The position numbers were made by a program, and so were the translations under genes. Shown here one piece after another: positions 35,654 to 45,140 of a stretch of DNA of 64,000 nucleotides. The number at the start of each line of letters is the position of its first letter. The first letter of the stretch is position 1. This stretch comes from Methylobacterium sp. 2A (GTDB taxonomy: Bacteria > Pseudomonadota > Alphaproteobacteria > Rhizobiales > Beijerinckiaceae). Where the stretch lies: positions 56,935 through 120,934 of the forward strand of contig NZ_VUOK01000048.1 of NCBI RefSeq assembly GCF_009806555.1. The letters are read 5' to 3'. The notes beneath the pieces were generated by a model. It did not search any database. It worked only from the letters and a program-made list of their open reading frames with translations, and had not been told where the DNA came from.

Positions 35654-38600
35654 TCAGGCCGACCCGGCCGAGCGCTTCGCCTGCCGCACGACCTCCTCCG
35701 GCGTCGGCGGGTTGGCCGGATGATAGGACAGGCAGAGCGGCGTGCGCAGCTTGGCCGGGCGCCCCGAGCCCTCGGTGGCGAAGTAGAACTCCCCCGCCCC
35801 CAGCTTGCCGATATCGGCGGCGCTGCCCCCGCTCGCCGCCAGGATCTCCTGGGCGGCCGCGATGGTCGCGGGTGCGCTCTGGCGGCCGAAGAACTGCGTG
35901 GTGCAGTTCGAGACCACCTGATTGTGGATGCCCCGCGGCACCTGCGTCGCCACGATCATGCCGAGCCCGTATTTCCGGCCCTGCGCCACCAGCTTGATGC
36001 CGCTGCCGAGGCTCGGCGAGGCCCCCTGGGCCGGCAGGAAGGTCTGCGCCTCGTCGATCACGTAGAGCAGGCCGCGGGGCTGCGGGTTCTTCTTGATCCA
36101 GCCGAACAGCGCCATCTGGAGCCGGTTCACGAAATCCAGCCGGGCCGCCTCCGAGGCGAGGCCCGACAGGTTGATCACCGAGATGCGGGTGCGCGCCGGG
36201 TCGCGCCCGAAGAACAGGTGGCGCGGATCGAGCACCGTGCCCTCGACCTTGAGCAGCGGGTTCGTGGCGATCGCCGCGCGCAGCTGGTCGGCCATGCCGG
36301 CCGCGTGCTTGGCGGCGTTGCCGATGTCGCTGATCCCGTCGGGCAGGTCGGCGAGCAGGGCGATGAAATCGCCGAGCTTGCCGCCGCCGCGTTCCGAAAA
36401 ATGCTGGAGCGCCCCCGCGAGCACGCCGCGCAGGAGGTTGGTCTTGGCGCCCGCGAGCGGCCCGAGGGTCTCGGCCGCCATCTCGATCGCCTGCTGGCGC
36501 TCGTCGCGATCCTCGCCCAGCTCCGCGAAATCGGGCAGGACCGAGAGGAACAGCGGATTGCCGGCATGGACGCCCGGCGTCCAGACCACGACCTCGACCC
36601 GCTCGGCGTAGAGCGCCGCCTTGTGCGCGTCCTCCGGCGAAAACCCCTTCGGCGGGTCCGGCCACGGGTCGCCGAGCCGCGCGAGATCGTTGTTGGGATC
36701 GATCACGATGGCGGGGAGCCCCGCCAGGGCGGCCTCCTCCACGAGGCGGCGCAGCAGCACGGTCTTGCCCGATCCCGAACCCGCGATGATCGCCGTGTGC
36801 CGGGGCAGCAGGCGCAGCGGCAGGCTGACCGCGGGGGCGTCGGGGGTGAGCCGGTGGCCGACCGGGATCGCGTCGGGCGCGGGCTCCGGCACCGCGGGAG
36901 CGCCCCGGGATCCCTCCGCCGGCCGGCCGGCATCCGCCTTCGCGTCCGACATGCCCGCGGCCGCGGGACGCCCGGCAGCGGCCTTCGCGGTGGCCTTCGG
37001 GGTGTCTTTCGGAGCGGCCGGGCGCTCGGCAGCCGCTTCGACCCCCGACGAGGCCGGCTTCGCCCCGCTGCCCGCGCCATGGGCGAGGCCCGCCGCCCGG
37101 AAGAAGGCGGTCTTCGCCAGGGGCTGCTCGGCGCGGATCCAGCGCTCGAACCGGTCGGAGATGCCCTCGTCCTGCGCCCAGGCGCGCAGGTCGCGCAGGC
37201 CGGCGAAGACCCGCAGGTCGTCGTCGGACGGATCGAGCGCCCGGCCGCCCGCCGCCGTGAACGCGTCGACGAGCTGCTTCGTCTTGGCCCCGCCCGGCAT
37301 CGGCCCGCGGCGGACGAGCAGCAGCTCCCGGTCGGGGATGCGCGGCGAGATCCCCGAGGCGGTCAGCGCCGCCCGCAGGCGGGCCTGGAACGCGATGGCG
37401 TTCTGGTGCTGGAGCGCCCGGTAGCAGACGTGCCGCTCGCGGTCGTTCTGGTCGCGGTGGATGAAGATCAGGCGTCCATGAAGCGGCGGGATTCTCTGGT
37501 CCGGCTCCCCCTTGCTGGCGACGTCGAGGGAATCGTCGGGGTCGTCCTCCAGGGCGTAGAGGTCGAAGACGTCGCGCAGGAGCTGGCCGAGCCAGCGGTC
37601 CTCGTCGCTGCGGATGCCCGCGATGTCGGCCGCGGCGCTGGCCTTGGGGAGGTCGAATTCGGTTTTGAGCTTCCCGTCCACCTTGGCGTCCACCGTCACG
37701 CCGAGGTCGCCGCATTCCGTGACCGCCCCGTCCGCGAGGCAGCGGCGGCGGAAGGCGTCGCAGCGCATCAGCAGGGTGCGCGGCATCATGTTGGCGGCGG
37801 CGGCGGCGGCGATGGCGCCCTCGCTGAACGGCCAGGTCGGGAACTCGGCCTCGAACCCGGCCTCCGCGTAGGCCGGGGCGAGCCGGCTGGCCACCAGGGC
37901 GGTGGCGGCGGTGCGCTCGTTCATGCCGAGCAGACCCGTCGGCTCCGCGAAGCGTTCCAGCATCGACTTCAGGCTGCGCGCGCTGAGGCGCTGCCAGGAT
38001 TCCTCCAGACAGGTCACCACCGTCATGCTGCGGTCGCAGACGATGTTGACCTCGAGCAGGCCTGCGGCCAGCACCTCGGCGAGGCCGGCCTCCGCGTCGA
38101 GCCCGTCCTGGACGGCGAGCCGGCTGCTCTCGATGATCCCGTCGATCTGGTCGACCGCGACCAGCGTCGGCCCGCTGAGCGCCATGATCCAGCACATGCC
38201 GCGCACGAGCTCGACCGGGGCCGGCGGCGGCGTCTTGAAGCCCAAGGCGGCCCGTTCCGTGGGGTCGGCGTCGTAGCCCTGCAGCCAGGCATGGGCGAGG
38301 CCGGCCACGCCGAAATCCTGTGAGCGCAGCAGGCAGAGCGCCCGGAACACGTCGAAATGCTTGAGCGCGCGGCCCGCATCGATGCTCATCGGTGCCTTGA
38401 TCAACACCTCGACGATTCGGCGCGCATCTGCGTCTGGGTGTTTGAAGAACGCTTCAACGTGCGCTTCGACGCCGAAGCGACGCGCCACCCCGGCCAGCAC
38501 GGCATCGGATTGCCGCCGCCCGTCCGGCATCGTCTGCAGCAGGGCGGTGACGAAGCTCAGGGCGGCGCTGCGCCAGAAATCCGTGAGCCCGAGGACGTCG

Positions 38601-38866
38601 AGCGGCACGAACCACGCCCCCGTGCGCCACGCCTCCTGCCGGATCTGCCCGACGAGGTGCGTCTTGCCGACCCCGGCCGGACCCACGAAGACGCGGCCGA
38701 GGGCGCGGTCGGCGGGCTTGCGGGCCTTGGCGTGGAGGTCGGCGACGAGGTCGGGGACGAGCCGCTCGTTCGGGCTGCCGGTGGGCGGGGTATCGACCCA
38801 GATGCTGTCGAGGGTGCGTACCCAGTCGAAATCGACCCGGCGCAGGGCGTCGAGGGCATCGGTCAT
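35654..38866 (-). CDS. double P-loop ATPase: ORC/KAP-like AAA domain plus HerA/VirB4-like domain
   Basis: A 1070-residue protein with two ATPase modules. The first has Walker A GPAGVGKT (62-69) and Walker B TLVAVDQID (234-242), in the style of STAND/ORC-like AAA proteins. A middle region of unknown fold (about 400-590) and an Ala/Pro/Lys linker (600-670) lead to a HerA/FtsK-like domain with Walker A GSGSGKT (696-702), Walker B YVIDEAQ (935-941) and a later sensor-like QVPRGIHNQVVSNC. This domain should translocate DNA as a hexamer. ATG 38866 overlaps the stop of the winged-helix gene. It is the last gene of a three-gene cassette. Confidence 0.8.
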   Translation of the reverse strand: MTDALDALRRVDFDWVRTLDSIWVDTPPTGSPNERLVPDLVADLHAKARKPADRALGRVFVGPAGVGKTHLVGQIRQEAWRTGAWFVPLDVLGLTDFWRSAALSFVTALLQTMPDGRRQSDAVLAGVARRFGVEAHVEAFFKHPDADARRIVEVLIKAPMSIDAGRALKHFDVFRALCLLRSQDFGVAGLAHAWLQGYDADPTERAALGFKTPPPAPVELVRGMCWIMALSGPTLVAVDQIDGIIESSRLAVQDGLDAEAGLAEVLAAGLLEVNIVCDRSMTVVTCLEESWQRLSARSLKSMLERFAEPTGLLGMNERTAATALVASRLAPAYAEAGFEAEFPTWPFSEGAIAAAAAANMMPRTLLMRCDAFRRRCLADGAVTECGDLGVTVDAKVDGKLKTEFDLPKASAAADIAGIRSDEDRWLGQLLRDVFDLYALEDDPDDSLDVASKGEPDQRIPPLHGRLIFIHRDQNDRERHVCYRALQHQNAIAFQARLRAALTASGISPRIPDRELLLVRRGPMPGGAKTKQLVDAFTAAGGRALDPSDDDLRVFAGLRDLRAWAQDEGISDRFERWIRAEQPLAKTAFFRAAGLAHGAGSGAKPASSGVEAAAERPAAPKDTPKATAKAAAGRPAAAGMSDAKADAGRPAEGSRGAPAVPEPAPDAIPVGHRLTPDAPAVSLPLRLLPRHTAIIAGSGSGKTVLLRRLVEEAALAGLPAIVIDPNNDLARLGDPWPDPPKGFSPEDAHKAALYAERVEVVVWTPGVHAGNPLFLSVLPDFAELGEDRDERQQAIEMAAETLGPLAGAKTNLLRGVLAGALQHFSERGGGKLGDFIALLADLPDGISDIGNAAKHAAGMADQLRAAIATNPLLKVEGTVLDPRHLFFGRDPARTRISVINLSGLASEAARLDFVNRLQMALFGWIKKNPQPRGLLYVIDEAQTFLPAQGASPSLGSGIKLVAQGRKYGLGMIVATQVPRGIHNQVVSNCTTQFFGRQSAPATIAAAQEILAASGGSAADIGKLGAGEFYFATEGSGRPAKLRTPLCLSYHPANPPTPEEVVRQAKRSAGSA

Positions 38867-39723
38867 GACTGGATCCGGAGGATGTGGAAGGGCTCGCCCG
38901 CGGGGCTGAACGCCGCCTCGCGCTCGGCGTCATCGAGCGACCGGGGGTCGCTGAACTGGCTCAGCCGCGCGGTCCTGTCGCCTTTCAGGATTGCCGCAAG
39001 GCCCGCATCGACCGTCGCGCGGTCGAGGTCGGCGAGTTCGGCGCGCAGCGCGCTCAAGCGCACGGCCTTGGCCCGCTCCCCGCCGGTCAGCGCCAGATAG
39101 GCCGCCTCGATCCGCGTGCGAATGTGTTCGGGGCTGAGAGGAGGCGTGGGGCTCGTCGTTTTCCCAAGAGGGACTGTCTTCCGTGAGCCGGTCCTCTTCC
39201 TGGGGGCGGGCGCTTCCGGAGGGCCAGCTGATTTCTTGGCGCCACCCTTTTTGCGGGAACTGACCGCTTTCTCGGTGCGCGCGGTCCTCTCGTTGCCGTC
39301 AGCTGTCTTCGCGCCCTTCGCCGCCTTCGAACCTTCCGCCTTTGGGGGCGCCTCGGCCGCCTTCTTGCGCGTCGTTGGTGTCTCCGGTGGCGGCTCGTCG
39401 GGGACAGGACCGACGAAATCGGCCAGCGGGCGACCGCTTGCGGCAAGGTCAGCCCCGATTCGCCGCAGCCAGTCCTGCAGCACCCGGAAGGCCGGCGGCA
39501 GGGCGACGTCCATGTGGGTCCCCGCCCAGTTCCAGCCCTTGTCGGTGACGGTCAGCCGCAGCGCGCGCGCCTGCTTCTCCACTGTGAGGTGGCCCCCCGC
39601 GACCAGGGCCGTGCGGTCCGCTGGCTTGACCTCCGGCACGAGCGTGCCCTGGAGAGCGGTTCCGCCCCGGCCGAGGAGGCACCAGAGCATCAGGGCCTGC
39701 TGCGGCGTCGGCGAATCACTCAT
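38863..39723 (-). CDS. winged-helix-like DNA-binding protein with basic Ala/Lys linker
   Basis: A 286-residue protein. The N-terminal part (1-110) looks like a winged-helix domain (LWCLLGRGGTALQGTLVPEV, then LRLTVTDKGWNWAG). A 90-residue histone-tail-like linker rich in Lys, Ala, Arg and Thr leads to a second helical domain (about 200-286, starting HIRTRIEAAYLALTGG). No enzyme motif is seen. Its start and stop both overlap neighbours by 4 bp, so it acts with the nuclease and the ATPase, plausibly as the DNA-recognition subunit. Confidence 0.65.
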   Translation of the reverse strand: MSDSPTPQQALMLWCLLGRGGTALQGTLVPEVKPADRTALVAGGHLTVEKQARALRLTVTDKGWNWAGTHMDVALPPAFRVLQDWLRRIGADLAASGRPLADFVGPVPDEPPPETPTTRKKAAEAPPKAEGSKAAKGAKTADGNERTARTEKAVSSRKKGGAKKSAGPPEAPAPRKRTGSRKTVPLGKTTSPTPPLSPEHIRTRIEAAYLALTGGERAKAVRLSALRAELADLDRATVDAGLAAILKGDRTARLSQFSDPRSLDDAEREAAFSPAGEPFHILRIQS

Positions 39724-40703
39724 CGGCTGAACCCCCCTCCTGCGCGCCGCAGGCGGACCACGGCGCGGATCTTCTCGATGGCGAGCGGAAGGTCGGCCGC
39801 CACCTGATCGTTGGTCAAGCGCAGAACCAGGTAGCCGGCGGTCAGCAGCTCGTAATCCCGGTGGCGATCGGCGCCGAACTTGGGCTCGGCCCGGTGCTCG
39901 GGGCCGTCGAGTTCCACCACCACGCGCAGCGTCGGGCAGAGCAGATCGACCCGCGGCCGTGCCCCCCAGGCGCCGACCGGGACCGGGGCGTTGCAGACGA
40001 ACAGGCCCGCGAGGTCCGGATCCTGCCCCAAAGCCGTCGCCACCCGCCGCTCGATATCGCTCGCCGGGATGCCGCCGGGGGCCGGGATGAAGCGCTCCGC
40101 GACCGGCCGGTCCGCCTCCGCGAAGGCGTGGGCGCCGTAGAGGATCCGGTCGTAGGGGGGCGCCTCGGGCGGTTCGGCGGCGAGCGCCGCCACCGAAGCG
40201 ACCCCGTGCCGGGCGCACCATTCCAGGGCCTCGATCGCCGGCCGGGCGCGGGCGGGCGAGGCCGGATCGATCTCCCAGATCAGGACGAGCCCGGCGGGAT
40301 CGATCGCCTGCGCGAGGCGCCGCAACTCGAGGTCATGCGCCAACCGGCGGAAGCGCGGCGCGAGGCCGAGCCGCGCGCGCTTTGCGGCCGCCTTCAGCCA
40401 GGGATCGGCGCTGACCGGGGCCACGGAGGCGTCGCGGCCGTGCCAGTGCGGCCAGCGCGCACGGGCGAGATCCGCCAGATCGTCGAGGAGCTGGTCGATG
40501 CATGCCGTGCCGGACCGGTCCGCATCCGCGACCAGGAGCGCGCTGCGCTCCGTGCCCTCCGATACGAGGGCGCCGATGGTCGCGCGGCCGGCACCCAGGA
40601 CGACGAGGCGTTCGCCGGGCCCGAGCGCGGCGATGCGCCGGGCCAAGTCGCCTGCCGTGATCTGCGGCCGTGCCACGATGCCGAGCTGGGGGGACATGTG
40701 CAA
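39720..40703 (-). CDS. PD-(D/E)XK nuclease of DUF559/VSR-like type with N-terminal extension
   Basis: A 327-residue protein. The C-terminal domain has the nuclease core: Asp253 (RVDLLCP), Glu264 and Asp266 (VVVELDG), followed by HRDYELLTAGYLVLRLT, as in DUF559 and Vsr endonucleases. The N-terminal 200 residues have an alpha/beta character (VVLGAGRATIGALV; VLIWEIDP) and no family I can name. First gene of the nuclease, winged-helix and ATPase cassette; only a 233-bp gap separates it from tRNA-Arg and the island. Confidence 0.78.
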   Translation of the reverse strand: MHMSPQLGIVARPQITAGDLARRIAALGPGERLVVLGAGRATIGALVSEGTERSALLVADADRSGTACIDQLLDDLADLARARWPHWHGRDASVAPVSADPWLKAAAKRARLGLAPRFRRLAHDLELRRLAQAIDPAGLVLIWEIDPASPARARPAIEALEWCARHGVASVAALAAEPPEAPPYDRILYGAHAFAEADRPVAERFIPAPGGIPASDIERRVATALGQDPDLAGLFVCNAPVPVGAWGARPRVDLLCPTLRVVVELDGPEHRAEPKFGADRHRDYELLTAGYLVLRLTNDQVAADLPLAIEKIRAVVRLRRAGGGFSR

Positions 40704-40936
40704 ACCGAGACCGCACCGTCGGCGTGCTGCCGGCGCCTCCGCCCCGCAGCCCTTCTTCGGGTCTATACAGCACAGCTTCGCGCGTCTGGCTACGCCCGTG
40801 ACATCTTCAGGTTGTTATAGCGTGGAGGGTATACCACCGTGCCGTTCCGCATCGGCGGGTCTCCTGCGGCTGATCGATGTGGCCGCGGACGCCGTTGCGC
40901 TGGCGGCGCGGTTGGGCTAGGACATGGCCACGGCCT

Positions 40937-41013
40937 GCACCCGTAGCTCAGCTGGATAGAGCGTTGCCCTCCGAAGGCAAAGGTCACACGTTCGAATCGT
41001 GTCGGGTGCGCCA
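40937..41013 (+). tRNA. tRNA-Arg (anticodon CCG)
   Basis: A 77-nt cloverleaf. The 7-bp acceptor stem is GCACCCG with CGGGTGC, and the D-loop region is GTAGCTCAGCTGGATAGAGC. The anticodon loop CTCCGAA is flanked by TTGCC/GGCAA, the T-arm contains TTCGAAT, and CCA is encoded. The anticodon CCG reads CGG arginine codons. Its 3' 54 bases are the integration target of the island to the right and remain intact after insertion. Confidence 0.96.
40960..41013 (+). other. attachment site, left (within tRNA-Arg)
   Basis: The 54 bases from the anticodon-arm side to the CCA end of tRNA-Arg recur exactly at 54533-54586. Bases just outside differ at both ends, which defines the repeat. This is the att site retained with the complete tRNA. 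Confidence 0.93.
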
Positions 41014-41122
41014 ATCTTAAGGCTCTGATTTCCTTATAGATTTGGCTTTCAAGGTTCCGTCCGCAAAGCCCATTTTCGATCCGTCTGTCACACTGGCGTC
41101 ACAAGCACAGTGAGCACGGAGC

Positions 41123-42124
41123 ATGGCTACCATCCGAAAGCGCGGGCAAGCGTGGCAAGTTCAGATTCGCCGCGATGGATTTCCCCCGATCACCAAATCG
41201 TTCCGTTCGAAGGCTGATGCGGACGGTTGGGCGCGAGAAACTGAGCGTCAGATCGAAAATGGTGGTGGGCCAAGTGGGAGCCGGACGGCGCATAAGCTGA
41301 CCGTTGGCTCACTCCTTCAACGCTATGAGGCAGAGGTCACGAGCGGTAAGCGGGGGCAAAGGTTCGAAGCATCTCGCATTCGGACGTTCTTGCGCTCTCC
41401 GCTGGCGAACGTAGCGGCGCATCGGCTGACGGCCTCTATGGTAGCGGCTCACAGGGATGAACGTCTTAAGGCCGTGAAGGGGGAAACGGTTCGAAGAGAA
41501 CTGACGGTCCTGCGACACTGTATCGAAATCGCCCGAAAAGAATGGGGTGTGCCCTTCATTGGCAACCCGGTCCGTCAGATCACCCTCCCCTCTCCGTCCA
41601 AGGTAAGAGGTCAAAGACTTCCACAGGGCGCCGAAGCGTCCCTTATGACCGCCTTGTCCAGCACGAGAGCGTGGTATCTCCGGCCCTTTATCATCCTTGC
41701 AATTGAGACAGGGATGCGGCGTGGCGAATTACTCGCTCTACAATGGAGCGATATCGATTTCTTCAGTCGACTTGCCGTCGTGGAGGTGTCGAAAAACGGG
41801 CATGGAAGAACAGTCCCACTTACACCCAAGGCGATCGAGATACTGATTGAACTACCGCGAAGAGGCAAAAACGTCTTCCCTGTGAAGGCTAACGCGGTAA
41901 GATTGGCATGGGAGCGGCTTCGTAAGCGCGCTGGACTCGAAGAAGTGAAGATGCATTCGATGAGACACGAAGCTATCAGTCGAATGTTTGAGATCGGTCT
42001 GACGATACCCGAAGTTTCCGTCATAAGCGGTCATAGAACACTATCATGTTTGCAACGATACACTCATCTGAAGCCTGAAAACGTGGCTGCGAAGCTGGCA
42101 CGGCTGTCTGGGCAAACCTCGTAA
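41123..42124 (+). CDS. tyrosine recombinase (island integrase)
   Basis: A 333-residue site-specific recombinase. The N-terminal AP2-like arm-binding region (KRGQAWQVQIRRDGF) and SAM-like core-binding domain (about 60-150) precede the catalytic domain with Arg199 (TGMRRGEL), Lys224, His278-x2-Arg281, His304 and nucleophile Tyr313 (QRYTHL). All catalytic residues are present. It lies directly beside the tRNA-Arg it presumably targets. Confidence 0.94.
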   Translation: MATIRKRGQAWQVQIRRDGFPPITKSFRSKADADGWARETERQIENGGGPSGSRTAHKLTVGSLLQRYEAEVTSGKRGQRFEASRIRTFLRSPLANVAAHRLTASMVAAHRDERLKAVKGETVRRELTVLRHCIEIARKEWGVPFIGNPVRQITLPSPSKVRGQRLPQGAEASLMTALSSTRAWYLRPFIILAIETGMRRGELLALQWSDIDFFSRLAVVEVSKNGHGRTVPLTPKAIEILIELPRRGKNVFPVKANAVRLAWERLRKRAGLEEVKMHSMRHEAISRMFEIGLTIPEVSVISGHRTLSCLQRYTHLKPENVAAKLARLSGQTS

Positions 42125-42178
42125 TGATTACAGGCGACGAGGCAACTCAAGGCTGTATTTCTACAACCTATGGTAAGA

Positions 42179-42224
42179 CTGGTGGCCTGTAATTATAACA
42201 GACCGGAGCCCACCAGGATTTTTT
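42179..42224 (+). terminator. candidate intrinsic terminator after the integrase gene
   Basis: CTGGTGG (42179-42185) can pair with CCACCAG (42210-42216), followed by six T at 42219-42224. The loop is long (24 nt), so confidence is modest. Confidence 0.4.
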
Positions 42225-42350
42225 GGTTTGAGACGAAAAACGTAGGACCCGAAACAAAAAGACAGCCCAGAGGCTAATTCGAAGCATATCCATAATAGAC
42301 TTGACATGTCTGGTAACATCTGTCATATTCGTAACCGTAATTGCTTGAAG

Positions 42351-42366
42351 GCCGTTGCGGCTTTTT
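42351..42366 (+). terminator. short hairpin with T-run inside the putative leader of the helicase-primase gene
   Basis: GCCG-TTG-CGGC followed by TTTTT. It falls within the longest reading of the downstream gene, which argues that translation of that gene starts further right (for instance GTG 42458), or that an independent short transcript ends here. Confidence 0.4.
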
Positions 42367-42457
42367 AGGCGTTTCCTCAACCATTGTCACAATCGAAGAA
42401 CGAGCCCTTTCCCATACCGAAGGGGCGATTTGTTGTGCGTATTCCATAGGTATATTA

Positions 42458-44947
42458 GTGAGATTCCAATTCGTAGACGGCCCGACATCAAGTAATAAGT
42501 CTGGGATTATCATCAAATGCGTTACTCAAAGATACTTCAATGGCGAGAAATCCATCATCGCGCTTCCTTCAATCGACACGTGTTCCGAGATTGCGGCGCG
42601 TGCAAGCGAACAGTTCCCGGGGGTGCCGATTGAGGTCTACCATTCGAAGTTGCCTCGCGAGGACGGAAGCGGATCAGTCAAGATAGATGTAAGCAGGGCT
42701 ATAGGGAACAATGACCTGGGCGGTGGTCGTATCGTTATCATCTGTCACGCAACGTTATGCTCGCTTGAGACCACGCTAGATTTGAAAGAATGGCACTGCT
42801 ATATCGATGAAACGCTAGATGTATTCCACCCTTTCGAAGTTAATCTGCAAGACACGCACCATCTGCTAACAGATCATTTGGTTATGCTCCCTGTTGAGGG
42901 GGATTATGCTCGCATTGAGTCGCGAAATGATACGGCGCTTACAGTCATACAGGAGAATCGGAACAAAGACGCCTTCAATGAAATGCTTAAAGACGTTGCG
43001 GCACGAACTCTGAGTCCGTACTTTGATTGCTACACTCACGAACTCAACTACACCAAACTTCTGCGCGGTTCAGGGAAGGAACAAAAGCTTTATCATCTCT
43101 CAGTCCTCCATCCACGGGTTGTTTCCTCGTTCTCGCAGGTGACTGTGTTCTCTGCCCGATTTGAGGAAAGTCTACAGTACCATATATGGGAGCGTGAAGG
43201 TGTCGTTTGGGAACGGAACGAGGCACTGACGGAGCAACTGAAATTCACACAGCATTGCGGTTACGAAAGACTGGTTGTGTATTGGGGTTATGAAGCCAAC
43301 TTTTCTAAATCAATCCGTGACAAGCACCCTGAAACGTACGAAGAGTTTATAGCGGCAGGACTATCGAGGATAGATTGTCGGCAATTCATAAGGCTGGAAA
43401 ACAATGATATCAAAAAGATTAGTACCCTTTCCAGACATCCAGCAGGCGAGACAATACCCGGTAGGTCCCATGGGCTGAACAAGTATCGACATATTGATCA
43501 TGCTTTCATCGCGACCGCGACGAACTATTCTCCTGTTGCGAGTGCTTTTCTCAAGAATCATTACGGATTTGGGCGTGATCAGCAAGTAGTGTCATTCGCG
43601 TGTCATAATATCTATCAGGCCATCAGCCGTACTTCGATGCGCGACGGTGATATGAGCCGTGAACGGGTATGGGTTGTACCGTCTCAGAAACATGCTGAAT
43701 GGCTTTCTCAGATCTTCAAAGGGTCAACATGTGTTTCGCTGGCGCTCAACCAGCCCGCGGCTGTCGAACGGGGACGGGTAGCTCGTTTTGATAATGATAA
43801 AGAGCGTAAGAACCAGTCGAAGCAGATAACAAGACTGAAGGCCCGTCAGAAACGGGACTTTATCGAACGAATCGGTGTCGACCTGTTAGAGAATGTCGTC
43901 CCCTTTTATAATCAGAATGTCGACGTTAATACCTTATATATAGATCAATTCGTCGACATGTATAGATCTAGCCGGTTTGATCATTTAAAACAAAAAGATG
44001 GACAGGTCATACTGATGAAAGACCATGAATATATCAATTGGTTAAAAAAACAATTTCATAATAATTATGTGAAGAAAGACGACATTCCTTTGGTATCTCC
44101 AGCGTTTTACAATCCACTTTGGGTCGGAAAAGGCAAGAGAGGTAAGATGAATGTCGTATTCGCCTCTGGCATCATGATGGATTACGATAACAGCGAATTG
44201 ACTCCCGAGACTTTGGCGGAAATATTCGATGCACTTCAATGTGTAACTTATTCGACATACAGTAATTCTCCGGGCAACCTGAGATATCGTTTGTACATAC
44301 CAACCACCCGGCCAATGCTAATCCCTGAATATACTGCCATTGTAGACGAGATTATCAGGGTCATCGAAGAGGCGGGGTACCACGGACGAAACAAGTCACC
44401 GGCGAAGCCGAACGGGAGCGGAAGCGAAAGCGAGAGCGACCGTTTCACAATGGGAGGCAATCTCAAGCGCCATGGGATCGATATGGGAAAACGGGGACCA
44501 TACAGCCTGTTTCATCTCCCCTGTCGCTCACCCACGGGTCACGGCTTCTTCAACGACCATTCAGGGCCAGGAAGGGCGCCACTGGACGTGAACCAGTGGC
44601 TCTTATCCCTTCCACCCATCGAGGAATCCCAACCCCGGCAGACCCGATCTAATTATAATTACGCGGATCGAGCCCATACCCTGACACAGCGACAGAGGGA
44701 CGGGATCGAGGGGGCCATGGCGGAATGGTTCAGAACAGGGACCCTACCGAAGCAGGGCAACGATGCGATGTGGGTTCTCTACGCGTCTCTTAGGGATCTG
44801 CACCTACCGGACGACATCATGGAAGAGCACATGCGAACCGCTGCTGATACGGCCAACTCACCCAAAGATCGCCATGAACAGGTCGATCACCTGATGAGTA
44901 ATCTGAGGACTTTCAGGCAAAGAATTGGTTTCAACACGGCGGCCTGA
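42458..44947 (+). CDS. helicase-primase-like replication protein
   Basis: About 829 residues from GTG 42458; the frame is open from TTG 42341 (868 residues). The N-terminal part looks like a degenerate SF1/SF2 helicase: GPTSSNKS in Walker A position, ALPSIDTCSE as motif Ia, CYIDETLD as the DExx box, and QAISRTSMRDG as motif VI. Further on, MMDYDNS and the segment STYSNSPGNLRYRLYIPTTRP match the acidic motif and H/R motif style of archaeo-eukaryotic-type primases of plasmids and phages. It probably drives replication of the excised island. The start is uncertain. Walker A has Asn in place of Gly before Lys. Confidence 0.65.
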   Translation: MRFQFVDGPTSSNKSGIIIKCVTQRYFNGEKSIIALPSIDTCSEIAARASEQFPGVPIEVYHSKLPREDGSGSVKIDVSRAIGNNDLGGGRIVIICHATLCSLETTLDLKEWHCYIDETLDVFHPFEVNLQDTHHLLTDHLVMLPVEGDYARIESRNDTALTVIQENRNKDAFNEMLKDVAARTLSPYFDCYTHELNYTKLLRGSGKEQKLYHLSVLHPRVVSSFSQVTVFSARFEESLQYHIWEREGVVWERNEALTEQLKFTQHCGYERLVVYWGYEANFSKSIRDKHPETYEEFIAAGLSRIDCRQFIRLENNDIKKISTLSRHPAGETIPGRSHGLNKYRHIDHAFIATATNYSPVASAFLKNHYGFGRDQQVVSFACHNIYQAISRTSMRDGDMSRERVWVVPSQKHAEWLSQIFKGSTCVSLALNQPAAVERGRVARFDNDKERKNQSKQITRLKARQKRDFIERIGVDLLENVVPFYNQNVDVNTLYIDQFVDMYRSSRFDHLKQKDGQVILMKDHEYINWLKKQFHNNYVKKDDIPLVSPAFYNPLWVGKGKRGKMNVVFASGIMMDYDNSELTPETLAEIFDALQCVTYSTYSNSPGNLRYRLYIPTTRPMLIPEYTAIVDEIIRVIEEAGYHGRNKSPAKPNGSGSESESDRFTMGGNLKRHGIDMGKRGPYSLFHLPCRSPTGHGFFNDHSGPGRAPLDVNQWLLSLPPIEESQPRQTRSNYNYADRAHTLTQRQRDGIEGAMAEWFRTGTLPKQGNDAMWVLYASLRDLHLPDDIMEEHMRTAADTANSPKDRHEQVDHLMSNLRTFRQRIGFNTAA

Positions 44948-45140
44948 AGCGTTGATCTATGTAATTGCGTGGAATATACGTCATTCTGCGCAATAAATAC
45001 TTGACTATTGAGCGTACTTGCTGTATATTTTCATTATAGACATAGGGGTGGGGGCGAACGGAACAGAAGTTTTCCTGGTTCGGTTTGCCCTCCAATCCGC
45101 ACCACCAAAAATAATAATCCAGTGACAGACTTCATTATGA
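44948..45140. other. AT-rich intergenic stretch
   Basis: 193 bp without a gene. AT-rich sequence with a TTGACTATTGAG...TATATTTTCATTATAG stretch (about 45001-45040) that could hold a promoter for the next gene. Confidence 0.35.

Noticed and set aside
33740..38323. Very long open frame on the plus strand opposite the sigma-1.1-like, acyltransferase and double-ATPase genes
   Set aside because: It is antisense to genes with clear domains, has low-complexity Arg/Gly/Ala composition and shows no domain; long antisense frames are expected at this GC content.
42274..42516. 80-codon minus-strand frame overlapping the start region of the helicase-primase gene
   Set aside because: Tyr/Pro-rich composition with no recognisable domain or ribosome-binding site, and it overlaps the better supported gene and a hairpin.
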